Shown here: positions 45,015 to 56,352 of the stretch, piece by piece
Position numbering within the stretch: the first letter of the stretch is position 1
Layout: the number at the start of each line of letters is the position of its first letter
NCBI GenBank assembly: GCA_018296165.2
Contig: JACKQL020000027.1
Coordinates: 620,001 to 684,000, forward strand
DNA: 64,000 nt
Direction of reading: 5' to 3'
Source: Termitomyces sp. T153
Lineage: Eukaryota > Basidiomycota > Agaricomycetes > Agaricales > Lyophyllaceae
The notes under the pieces: generated by a model
The model's input: the letters and a program-made list of their open reading frames with translations, nothing else
What the model was told of the DNA's origin: nothing
Database searches by the model: none
Position numbers and translations under genes: made by a program

Positions 45015-48000
45015 TCATCCCCTTAATGCCTCCCACCCTGCCCCCTTCCACCACTCCACTCCCACACCCCCCACACCACCTTCATACACACCACCATCTC
45101 TTACGATTCTCAAACTCGGAATCCTTAAATCCCCTTCATCCTCTTCAAGCCCCCACACACTCACCCCAATTACGTTCTCTCCTTCATAGTTTAGGATTCC
45201 CTGGTGTACCACAAAAGAGATCTGGGGACCAATGTTCGCAACACGTTTGCCCATTTGCCAGCCATTGATGTATAATTGTGCTTTGATGTGAGACATGAGA
45301 AGTCGGCACAGACTGGGTGAGAATAATGGCCTACATACACCGGTAATGTCCTGGCATATCATCGAACATGATCGAAAGAGGGATATCGTGGTTCTTCGGT
45401 AGGCTCAGGTTGAATGTCGTGCGGAAGAATCCAACCTTGATAAAGCACGATCGGATATGCACTCAAGTCAGCCTGTACATAGCACATACCCCCGGCTTAT
45501 CAAGTCCTTGAAATGGTGTCCTGAGCTCCCACTTCGAATCGTCAAAACCGGGTAAGTGCCATCCCTTTCTCTGCGCAGTCCTCAGCCTACAAATCACATT
45601 AGTAAGACGGCTACTCAGCCTACCTCAGCGTACAGTCCCCCTATGATAAACTATATCAACACACAAGATCACAACCTCGATCATAATTCATCACCTTCAT
45701 TCAAGATCTTACGCGTCTTGTCTGGGAAATCCTCCCCTCCATAATTACCCGCCAACTCCCACTTTGTGAATTGTGCATCATCGGGTCGGCCGACGAGATA
45801 ATAACCCTGAAAATCAAACGGTTATCAAAAGCGCATCGTACAATACAGACGGATCCACCTGCAACCCTCGAGGCTGCTGCAAATCCCTCTGCCTTCCTCC
45901 AGGTGTACAGCACACAAGTTGGCCTGCGAGGTTTCCGCCCATATGGCTTCACACCAGACAGATCAGTATTTCAGCCTATTCAGCATGAATGCTTCACGCA
46001 CTCCTGCAAGATGGTAATACGATTTTCACCGTCCACAAGCATATCCCTCGTCACAGGCCATGACTCATTATTAGTTGCAAGTAGCGTATCCGACGATCCT
46101 AGGAAATGTTCATTGAGCCATGCTGACGCCGCAAAGTGTATACCGCCAGAGACGCTGATATTGATCGCTGTAGGCACAGGAAAGGAATCATTCTGCTGGA
46201 ACGTCCCACGCCACAGCAGGTTACCAGCCTGTAGAACCTAGTATCAACGTCTACATTGATCGCAAGACAGTACACGTACGTGGAACCCATAGTCATCCGC
46301 ATATAATATCCACGGGCCTCCGTAATACGGTGGGAACGTATTTGTTGTGGTCGTGTGATTCGCAAACACAAGACTCTCGTCCTCGAACCCAGCCCCAATC
46401 TCAGGCAATGAATCCCTATACCTCCATTCCGCCTGCAACAGATCCGGAATCTCAACACTCGCACCACTGGTCACGATCTCAACCTGCCATGTACCACCAG
46501 CGACCTTCTTCACCCGTTCCAGTTCTTTCCCATTCCACGAGATTGAGGTCAAAGTGCTGGGTCCGTAGACTGTGAGGACCGTGCTTCCCTCTGCGGTCAG
46601 GTCGCCAGTCAATGCAAGGGCGTTCTGTGTCTGTGCGAGTGTAGCTGTCCTAACAAGGTACGGCCCTCTTATAAGCAAAGGCGCAGAAGCCTTAATGTCC
46701 ACGTATTCTGCGAGGTCCCCGTTCCCAGCAATGGTGGGCATCCAGAGGTTAGTCGCGGTGTCATAGTCCGCGATCAGAATAACAACAGTTTTCTGTGTAG
46801 TTTCGAGTGCGACGGTCGTGATGCCGTGAGCTACAGCGAAATTTACCACAAAAGATTTCTCGTTCTAAAGCGAGTCAATGAATGGATAAGCCCGAAGCAC
46901 GCAGTGATACATACACTAAAGTACTTGGTGGTGATCTGTGTTGTTCCTGAAGTTATAACGGCCGGTTCTCGGTCCAGTTGAACAGAGACCTCGTACACCA
47001 AGCTTCCTTTACCATAGACAACGAGAGCATCATTTCCGTCGAGCTGGAATGTAGACAGAAGCATGGCAGTTGAATAAAGCAGCTTAGACGATCCAAAGGC
47101 CAGATTAGTACTGATGATGAAAGAATCGCGACCGAGCAGTGTAGAGTTACCACTGAGCTGTGGAACAGTTTTGTTGGTTGAACCAACGGCAACCGTGAGC
47201 ATCAGAGGGACCGATGCACTTAGCATCGGGGTCAGTCCCACGTTAAGATTTGAAGAGTTTACTTACGGATTACTGGTCGTGATGTGTCTGGTGATATAGA
47301 ACGAAGCTCCAGTGTCCGGATTCTGCAAATGAGTAGTAGTGACTCCTGCAAAAGTCGTGTTATCCTCTCCTATGGGCACAAAATAGCAATGAGTCACTTG
47401 TTAAGAAGTGTGACATTTACACTGTACCTTGATAATCGGTTTTGTAGATGTCGTTGAACGTTCGGAGGAAGAGGGACTGCAATTTGAGCTCGCCAAACTT
47501 GGCGGATAGTTCTCTGTTTTCCGCTACGGCCGCACCATAATCCTGGAAAGTACATGAACAAATGATCCATCAATCATCTCAAGTATTACATAGGACGTGT
47601 AAGCATCTGGGTTAACCATTAGTTCAATAAACCAATAGCTTCTTTGTCACACACTCGTATACGGAAGCTGCGCCCACGAAGTGCCGCCCTATATACAGGC
47701 TCAATCGGATTTCATACCAGTATTTTGGACATGTCAACTCACATAAAACATATAAAAGTTGACCTAAACCAATGTTAAGATCATGTCGATTTTATTTCTG
47801 GAAGGTCTGACCGCAGTAACTCCATTAGCCCATAGAGCAAAATAGTGAACACGTTGGAAGCTGAAGAAACGTTTGCGCTGAACTATAAACAACTCAGAGA
47901 GAACTCACTTTGGATCCGTCAGCTCTCGGCATGCAGCGTAGCCACCTTTCGAGCCCCAAGGATCATAGGAACCACCTTGGAACCTAATGTCAAGCACGAT

Positions 48001-49211
48001 GAGAATTGGGTTGCAGCCCAAAAGATGAAGCCATACTCAGGGAACATGAAAGGTATCTCTGGAGTAACTGATTCGTGATATGTCCTCCAAGTAGTAGGGA
48101 TATCTTTCCATGCTGTGGGGTCCGCGCAGTTGAAGGCTAGATGATAGTTACTCAGCCCGAGCCAAGATCACTCAATGGGTCACTGTACGCACTGACTGGA
48201 TAAGCATCGATACCATATATATCTGCAGAGTCTACCAAGTTTTGGAATTCGCCAGAATCATTGATCACAGTAGGTACCACCTGAAAATCAGTTAGAAGTT
48301 TACGGTGTCAAGAATTGCAAGGAGAACTCACTATGCCCAGATCCAAAGCTCTCTGACGAAGCTGAGCAACATATTCATTTTGACCGGCTAGCGATAATGC
48401 AATATATTCGTTCAATGTATTCAGGGACGATTGAGAAGGTCACGCTCACGGCCATTATAGTATTCATTTTCAATCTGGACCATAATGACGGGCCCACCGT
48501 TGGTGATCTGGTTCTCCGCGATTACCGGAATGACGGCATTCCACTGCGATCGTCTCAAGGTCATACATTTCAGTCAGTCAGTCAACAGAAGACGCACGTA
48601 ATCTTGCCAAGCATCATGGTAATACGTGTCGTTACTTCGGATCTCTCCATTATAGGGATTCCAAAACGGATCTCCGGGAATCGTCGCGACATGTCCGGGG
48701 AGGCCACCAGTAGTAGTTTCCGCACTAATAGTGTATGGCGTAAAAGCTTCATCTCTCCTGCATATACTTCAAAAGAACCTCACTTGATGTAGGGCCCAGG
48801 CCGCGCGATGACGAACAGACCAGCTTCTTTAGCGGCATCAAACAGCGGTTGTAAGTCATTAATGCCCGTCATATCGACAACGCCCTTTTTGGGATTGAGG
48901 AGGTGCCAATGAATATATATAGAGAGCGCATTAAGCCCAGCCGCTTTTGCCTTTTGGACAATATCTTTCCAGAGCGCAGGAACGGGAAGTCGCCATGTAT
49001 GGAATTCGCCTGATTGCAAAAATATACGCCTTCCGTGGACGTAGAACGAATAGGAATCCCATCCAACAATATCTGTCAAACCTGTGGTGTTGATAAAGGT
49101 ATTGCTTGAACCAGGAAATGAGTTTTCTTGGGGGACTGCCAATGTCCGGAGACAGCTGGCAACTCCGAGCAGCGTGATCAATGTGCTTCTGGGAGAGGGA
49201 AGAATGTGCAT
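45015..49211 (-). CDS. Secreted beta-galactosidase, glycoside hydrolase family 35
   Basis: Large fungal LacA-type enzyme that removes terminal beta-galactose from galactans and xyloglucan. The start at 49,211 was chosen because it gives a signal peptide (MHILPSPRSTLITLLGVASC) and not the longer upstream frame. Then WDSYSFYVHGRRIFLQSGEF, WKDIVQKAKAAGLNALSIYI and GLFVIARPGPYIK. The acid/base Glu is in VIMVQIENEYYN (about 48,450-48,490) and the nucleophile Glu in FMFPEFQGGSYDPWG (split by a 53-nt intron near 47,985-48,035). C-terminal beta domains follow (ILYADDYGFHV, GGIHFAASAWLNEHFLGSSD, NGWQMGKRVANIGPQISFVV), ending at 45,015. About 1,000 aa with many short introns. Both catalytic residues are present. 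Convergent with ORC5. Confidence 0.93.
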
Positions 49212-49690
49212 GGGCAATACAAGACGGTACACTAAATGCAAGCCATAGAATGTTTTATAGAAGTTTGGATTGATTCCAGTCTGCTGACCATGTTGCAAGC
49301 ATATTAGTGTGGCGGAGAATGGCGGGCCGTCAGCGCTTCAGCGGCAGAGAAATTCGAACTCGAAGTGTACACCGCCGGTTCCGAGGTCTACAAAGTAGCC
49401 GAGGCTTTACTCCTTGGTCCCCGCCAAATTTTGTCTTCAAATTTTGTTCCCATGTGACCTTACACGATGTATAGCTGACGATATAGCCGGAGGCTGTCTT
49501 GCTCCCTTCCAGTTCAATTTTTGCTCCCTTCCAGTTACCTTTTTGCTATGCACGTGATGTGGAACCGATAATATAGCCAGGGCTTGTCTTCAATTTTTGC
49601 TCCCTTCCAGTTACTAGTTATTTGTCTGCTATACACATAACGTGTATCAAATGATTACCTCCCCACTGACTGTTTTTTTTTTAAAATTTA
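49212..49690. repeat. GH35 upstream region with short imperfect direct repeats
   Basis: Blocks with 'gctcccttccagtt' occur three times (near 49,499, 49,529 and 49,600), together with two 'gatatagcc(g)(g)aggctgtctt'-like blocks at about 49,480 and 49,570. Probably local tandem duplication in the promoter region. It ends at a poly-T tract near 49,673. Confidence 0.55.
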
Positions 49691-49849
49691 ATTTTTATAT
49701 ACTCTCACAGCAACATGGTAAATATGGTGTAACAACAGTTCCATAAGGCAGAGGCAATATTATGCTTGAAAGTTCCTGGCATTTGGAAGTTACTGCAATT
49801 GGGTGATTAAAATCACTTGATAAGTTGATGACTGGCTTGATTGTGCCAA

Positions 49850-49955
49850 GCAAAGCCAAAGTCACATGCCATGCTTTCTAAGCTATTGCTGCAAGCAACT
49901 GCTTTGGTAATCATGATCATGTCAATATTGCATGTGAAATATGCTCCCATCACTG
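49850..49955 (+). repeat. Direct repeat of about 100 bp, copy 1
   Basis: Shares 'cacatgccatgctttctaag', 'ctattgctgcaagcaactgc' and 'atattgcatgtga' with 51,250-51,350, same orientation, 1.4 kb apart. Could be the ends of one element. Confidence 0.6.
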
Positions 49956-49956
49956 T

Positions 49957-50105
49957 TGGCAGCCAATCATGTTTTCAAGGGAAAAACTGGGAAAGAAACC
50001 TGTTATACCATTTCTGGACAGTGTATTTCCAATGGAAAAATCTGTCAGATAAATGGTATGACGGGTTTCTTCTGGAAACAGGTTCCAGTGCCAGCAGTGA
50101 TGTGC
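49957..50105 (+). repeat. Dispersed repeat, copy B
   Basis: Matches 7,127-7,320 in order, starting 'ggcagccaatcatgttttca' and ending 'ttccagtgccagcagtgatg', with about 45 nt less in the middle. It links islands 2 and 3 as products of the same element family. Confidence 0.6.
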
Positions 50106-51249
50106 TCCTATGCTGCCTAGCTGCCATGCAGGAGACCAAAAGAAGACCTAAATACTAGCAACTAGATAGAGTAGCTGGCAATAGGAAGTTAATAGGGGCA
50201 AGTCAGTAACCATCCCAGAAAGTGAGAGCTAATGAATGTGAAAGAAACAAGAAGTGAAAGATGTCACTATTGCTAGCCTAACTCACTAGACAGTAACAAC
50301 AGGTCACTAGATAGTAGGGAGAGAAAGGAACAAAGGCAAAAAAGTTGCTAAGGAAGGGGGAAACTAAGCAATAGAAAGGGAGTTGGGAACAAGGAATGAG
50401 TGAAGTTAAAGTAGACTGGGGGATGAATGCAAACTAATTGCTAGCCATAGTCACTAGCATTGCTAAATTGTAATAACACTAAGGGTACCTGCAGTCAGCA
50501 TTCATGCTAGATTGAGGTTGAGGTTGTCAAGACTTGTTGCTAAGTTGTTGGCAATGACAAGAAAGAGTGATAAGAAATCCGAAGCTGGTAAGCTGAGAGC
50601 TAATAAGGGGATTGGTACTCTGTTTGTTGTTTTTGTCTCTATGTACAGGCAGTATTTATACTATTTGTAGGTATAGTATTTGGAAAGGAAATATTAGTCA
50701 CTGCCAGCGACAGCATCTGCCAAAGTGTTTATGATACATACTGGATGTCAGTCTGATGACCAAGTATATGTACACAATGTCAATATAATGTGTAAAGATT
50801 GTCAATCAAATGAAAAGAGCATTTCTGACATCAATACCTGAAGTGTAGACACTGTTCAAGTATGCTTGTAAGACCAATAAGAAAAATGATAAGTAAGAAA
50901 TCACACAGCTTTCAATATATCCCTTTTTAGAGCTGAGGCCATGTTATTGCCAGGTAATGTTGCTAGCAATTGTTGCTAAGAAAGATTTTGGCCTTATTGT
51001 TCTAGATCCAAAGTCCAGACTCCACATGATGTAGCTTGTGATCCATAAGTCTCATAGTTGCTAAAAATCCCATGCAAAAGGGTTCATCATTCCAGACCTT
51101 GGGGCTAGACCCCATGTGATAAGTGTCATGACTTATGCATGGTCATGTGCAATATAGTCAGCTGCTGTCCAGTCAGAAATGCTGAAAATGGTGCTTCACA
51201 ACAAGTGGGTCTTATTAGCAGTGTATGATGATCAGCTTGTCCACACCTA

Positions 51250-51350
51250 GAAAAGCCAAAGTTACATGCCATGCTTTGTAAGCTATTGCTGCAGCAACTG
51301 CATTGGTAATCATTGATTGTGTTGATATTGCATGTGACCTATGCTCCATG
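51250..51350 (+). repeat. Direct repeat of about 100 bp, copy 2
   Basis: Second copy of the repeat at 49,850-49,955 ('acatgccatgctttgtaagc', 'tattgctgcagcaactgc'). Confidence 0.6.
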
Positions 51351-51667
51351 ATGATCGGCTTGTCCATCATATGTCAATGCATACTTGGATGATGTGCAAC
51401 AACATCTTAATGAGGCATTCACTTACATTTACTCTAGTTGGGCTTACTGTCAGGGGATGTCCCAGTCCCCCTTTGTTCTGTTCTCCCTCCTTATGGTTTT
51501 CCTTTGCTTTTCCTATCTGCTGGTCCCAGTTCTAGCCTTCAGGCTGCAGCAGTTCTCTGTCCATAATTCTGACAAGTGTTGCCTCTTCCACATGGCCTCT
51601 TACCACACCCCTGGATTCAATCCTGTATTCTGGGCCTAGCACTCATTGTAGGCCTCCTATCTTTGGA

Positions 51668-51998
51668 CCACAAGTACTTTCAACCAAGGACTATCTTTTG
51701 GTCTTATTGGTAGGTGGTCACATGCCATGATTCTGGAGATCAAGGCCATTTACAATGGATTTCCACTTTTTGATTGGACTCCAGATTTGGTTGTTGATGG
51801 ATGTTTTTTTCCAGAAGCTCTATAGTAAATTTTCCAAACACTGGCATTGGAAATCCTTAGACTTGTTCTCTTTGGATCTCCCTCTGCCAGGTGAGTAGCT
51901 AGAACTCTAGAACTTCTTGTAGATACTAAATAGACTTTGGATCTCCCTCTGCCAGTTGTGTGATTGAGCCACAGCCTCCAGAGGTCACCCTTACACTT
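51668..51998 (+). repeat. R1 repeat, left arm of an inverted pair
   Basis: From 'ccacaagtactttcaaccaa' to 'gaggtcacccttac'. Its reverse complement occurs at 53,958-54,290 with about 85-90% identity by eye, including 'agacttgttctctttggatc', the doubled 'ggatctccctctgccag' and 'gattgagccacagcctccag'. The pair flanks about 2 kb. Confidence 0.8.
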
Positions 51999-52439
51999 TC
52001 AGCTGGAGGGCATGTCAAATCATTGTCTGACATGCCATTCCAAAACAAACAACAAACAAACACATTTTTAATCCTTGTTCTAAACACATCATGAGTTTTG
52101 CTTTTCTTTTGTCTTTTCTATTGATTTTTTACATGTCTTTTAATTTTTAAATTTCATCTTTTATTCTATGTGACAATATTCCACTATCCTATTTCCTTTT
52201 AGTGTGGATTTGCCACTGGCACATATGGCTCAGCTGCCAGCAACATTTTGTTCTTATCATAGCTTTTACCAACTTAGTTTATGAAAAAATGTTTTATTAA
52301 GAAGTCATTGTTATACTGCTCTCTTCCTAACTAAATAATCAGTGACCTGTTGTATGTAGACCTCAGACCTGCCATGTGCCACAATGGCCCATCTTTGATG
52401 GTGTATGAATAGATTACAGTAAAATGTAATATATGATCT

Positions 52440-52467
52440 GCTGCTGTTGTTGTTGTTGTTGTTGTTC
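52440..52467 (+). repeat. TGT/TTG microsatellite
   Basis: About eight trinucleotide units (ctgctgctgttgttgttgtt...). Confidence 0.8.
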
Positions 52468-53164
52468 ATTCTTAATGTCAAGGTAGGAATACATGGGAAT
52501 TGTATGTCATCCACTCTATAGTATTCTAAGGGGGCTTAATTATGGACACATCTAACTAGTTTTCTGGCCCAATCCCTTTTCAGCTGATCTGATGCTGGTT
52601 ACACCCTGTAGCCACTTTACTACAGTTTGACTTTGTCAGAGTTCATACTTTCTTTGGCCCTGTAATCTCTTCAATATCTGTCATTGTCATTCCTTCCCAC
52701 TTGTTCTATTTTCCATTGTTGGTACTAGTTTAAGCTCCAATTGGAACTCTGTCCCCACACCCAGACCAATCCCCCTTTTAAGTTTCCAGCACTGTGGACC
52801 ATGCCCAGCAGCATTGACCAGGCCAATCAGAGTGGCTTGGTTATGGACTTGAGCATTGCATCAATAGTTCAGCCTACTATCCTGATGAACCTGTGCTCTG
52901 GACCTTGATGAATCAGTAGTACTTATAGACTGGCCTACTCCTATTGCCTGCATTAGTATTTGAGTATTAGTCTCCCCTTTGGGCCCTCATGTGATGTCTT
53001 TCCTGCATCTACTGGTTTCATTTGCATCAGTGATTTCCCTCTACTTCCTTCATTTCACACCCTCCCATATTCTGCATGATTGAGCCACAATTGGTAATCC
53101 CTGTGCATTGCTGACCCCATTATACAGCCCTACCTACAAAGCCTACCAAATATGCACATGCAGG

Positions 53165-53310
53165 TGGTAGCTGCCCAGCAGCATTGAATAAGCCAGGTGC
53201 AGTGTTTAGAGTGTTTTCTGAAAAAGGCCACATTACACATGGGAATCAAACTAACAACATTTTTAAGGACACAACGGTGCCAGCTGAGCCACCATGCCTC
53301 TGCATGATCC
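53165..53310 (-). mobile_element. tRNA-derived SINE-like element
   Basis: On the - strand the sequence reads GGTGGCTCAGCTGGC (A-box-like, 53,280-53,292), then about 30 nt later GTTTGATTCCC (B-box, 53,241-53,251; GTTCGATTCCC with one C-to-T at the CpG), followed by a non-tRNA body. Box spacing is tRNA-like. The body end 'gcccagcagcattga' recurs at 52,805, which suggests a second, truncated copy. Not a functional tRNA: no acceptor stem forms. Confidence 0.6.
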
Positions 53311-53670
53311 TCTGTAACTTAAATTAAGTACTGTATAGAAGTAATGCACCACTGTCAATGTGACATTAATGCATCATTGATGCATTAGGAACAAAAAAAA
53401 AGCTTTACCATGAATTTGATCCAACAACCTGTAGTGGGGAGAGAAGCATACTATAATAAACAATATATCCAATACACTATAATGAAAATTTGATTCTATG
53501 AAAATGATGGATATGTGTGGCAATAAAAGAGCTGTCTATGGCTATCCAGCCTTAGTTGTTGTTGCTCACATGACACAACAGTGGCTGTATGTATATCTCA
53601 CTCATACTCATTTTTATGGACCTAGTACTCACAGTGTGTAGCTCTCTTTCACTCATCATATCTTGTCTAG

Positions 53671-53957
53671 GCACAGTGGCTCAAAAAACTGTCCCAATGT
53701 TTTATACTTTTTGAAAGATGACATTGGCATGAAGGATTGGAGTTATTTAAAATTCTGGTTAAATCATGTAAAATACTATGGCATCATAGCTACAAATTGC
53801 ATTTTAGTTTATGTAATTCAAATCAAAAGTGATGGAGTAATGGCCATTTTAAAATATCTGCTCATTGGTACAATTTTTTGAGTGTCTCTAATTTTGGTAT
53901 TTAGTACTTTGTATGTCCTCTATTTGCCTTGATAACTGCTTGAATCCTTCTAGGCAT
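53671..53957 (-). mobile_element. Tc1/mariner element 3' end, second copy
   Basis: Reverse complement of the end at 12,375-12,662. It starts with the inverted repeat 'cagtggctcaaaaaactgtc' near 53,669 and on the - strand encodes MPRRIQAVIKANRGHTKY and a stop at about 53,905. At 53,957 it stops abruptly inside the MPRR codons, where R1 begins. The rest of the transposase is missing. Confidence 0.78.
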
Positions 53958-54290
53958 GTGTAAGAGTGACCTCTGGAGGCTGTGGCTCAGTCACACAACT
54001 GGCAGAGGGAGATCCAAAGTCTGTTCAGCATCTACAAGAAGTTCTGGAGTTCTAGCTACTTACCTGGCAGAGGGAGATCCAAAGAGAACAAGTCTAAGGA
54101 TCCCCAATGCCAGTGTTTGAAAAATTTACTCTAGAGCTTCTGGAAAAAACACCTAATAACAACTAAATCTGAAGTCCAATCAAAAAGTGGAAATCCATTG
54201 TAAATGGCTTCAATCTCCAGACTCCCAGCATGTGACCATGTACAAGTATGACTGAAGGATAGCCCTTGGTTGAAAGGTGACTTTGCTTTT
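53958..54290 (-). repeat. R1 repeat, right arm of an inverted pair
   Basis: Starts 'tgtaagagtgacctctggag' exactly where the mariner relic is cut, then reads as the reverse complement of 51,668-51,998. The TGTAAGRGTGACC end is shared by all R1 copies, so it is probably a true element end. Confidence 0.8.
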
Positions 54291-54494
54291 AAAAATCTTT
54301 CACTGGCAGAATGTTTCTGGATGCTTTTCTGGTCTGCTGATAAGAATATATCACTTTCTACAAAGGAGACAGGAAGGATTTGCTGATGTAGTGCTGCTAT
54401 CTCAAACAGACATGTCTCTGTGAAACCTACCAGCAGTACCAATTAACAATGTGACCTTCTTTAGCTTTGGCTTCAACTTGGGTAGTCCCATACT

Positions 54495-54693
54495 CACTTG
54501 AGAAAATCTTGTAGAATTCTGGAGAAACACCTGTTAAAAACATATTAGATGATTTCTGATAAGTGTTTCTCTAGAAAATCTCAAAGCAATTTCCCAATCA
54601 GAAAATTCTGAAGGGTCTATCTGGAGAAACAAAAATCACTTAACTTGTTTTTAACATGTTGTTCTTCAGAATTCTACATGATTTCCTCAAGTG
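54495..54693. mobile_element. MITE with about 55-bp inverted ends
   Basis: Left end 'cacttgagaaaatcttgtag' 'aattctggagaaacacctgt' 'taaaaaca'. The right end is its reverse complement with about 46 of 58 positions equal ('tgttaaaaacaagt' inside, 'ctcaagtg' at the outer edge, 54,693). The inner 85 nt is not coding. About 200 nt in all, typical of small non-autonomous DNA elements. A second inner pair ('gtttctc(t/c)agaaa') is visible. Confidence 0.65.
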
Positions 54694-54972
54694 GGTGATA
54701 CAACTGGGATTAACAGGGTTACTACCAAGATTCTAGATTGGTTGCAGGTCATGCAGATTGGTTGTAGGTCACGCAGAGGCTCCAAAGTAAGATTAGGATG
54801 CTCAGTCTGTTCTCAGGCCTGAAGAATATCAGAATATCACACATGTATAGTTGTAAGAAAAATATGTGGGTTATGTATTCGACCGCGTCACGGTCACGGA
54901 TCGTTTAAGTCATATTGGCGGCTAGTCACGCGCATGTCCGAAAATAGCAACACTCCCCTGGACTCGACCACC

Positions 54973-56156
<1,184 letters not shown>

Positions 56157-56352
56157 GCTATAGCTTGAATATCATTACGCCAGCATAGATTATGCAGTGA
56201 TGATATTGTAACATAAGGTTGGAAAATAGGCTTCAGTAGGGATAAATCAAGACTTAGAAAACGACGGCAGGTAGAAGCAAGGCCAAGTCCTATTTGAACA
56301 TGTATCCTGTATTTGGATTGTCAAGAGAAATGCAAGGTCCGTCAAGAAATAA

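Larger units (their letters stand above)
49690..54870. mobile_element. CpG-depleted nested transposon island 3
   Basis: 5.2 kb nearly free of CpG. It begins after a T-rich tract at about 49,673-49,700, and ends abruptly at 'gtattcgaccgcgtcacgg' (54,875). It holds decayed non-coding repeats, an R1 inverted pair, a mariner end, a tRNA-derived SINE and a MITE. No intact ORF; it separates the GH35 gene from the E2 gene. Confidence 0.72.

Noticed and set aside
44926..45189. Pro/Ser-rich + strand frame
   Set aside because: Antisense of the GH35 C-terminal exon, which has clear family similarity.
53958..54020. R1 end as a tRNA-derived head (TGGCTCAGTCA resembles an A box)
   Set aside because: The nearest B-box-like stretch is only about 15 nt away, too close for a tRNA promoter.
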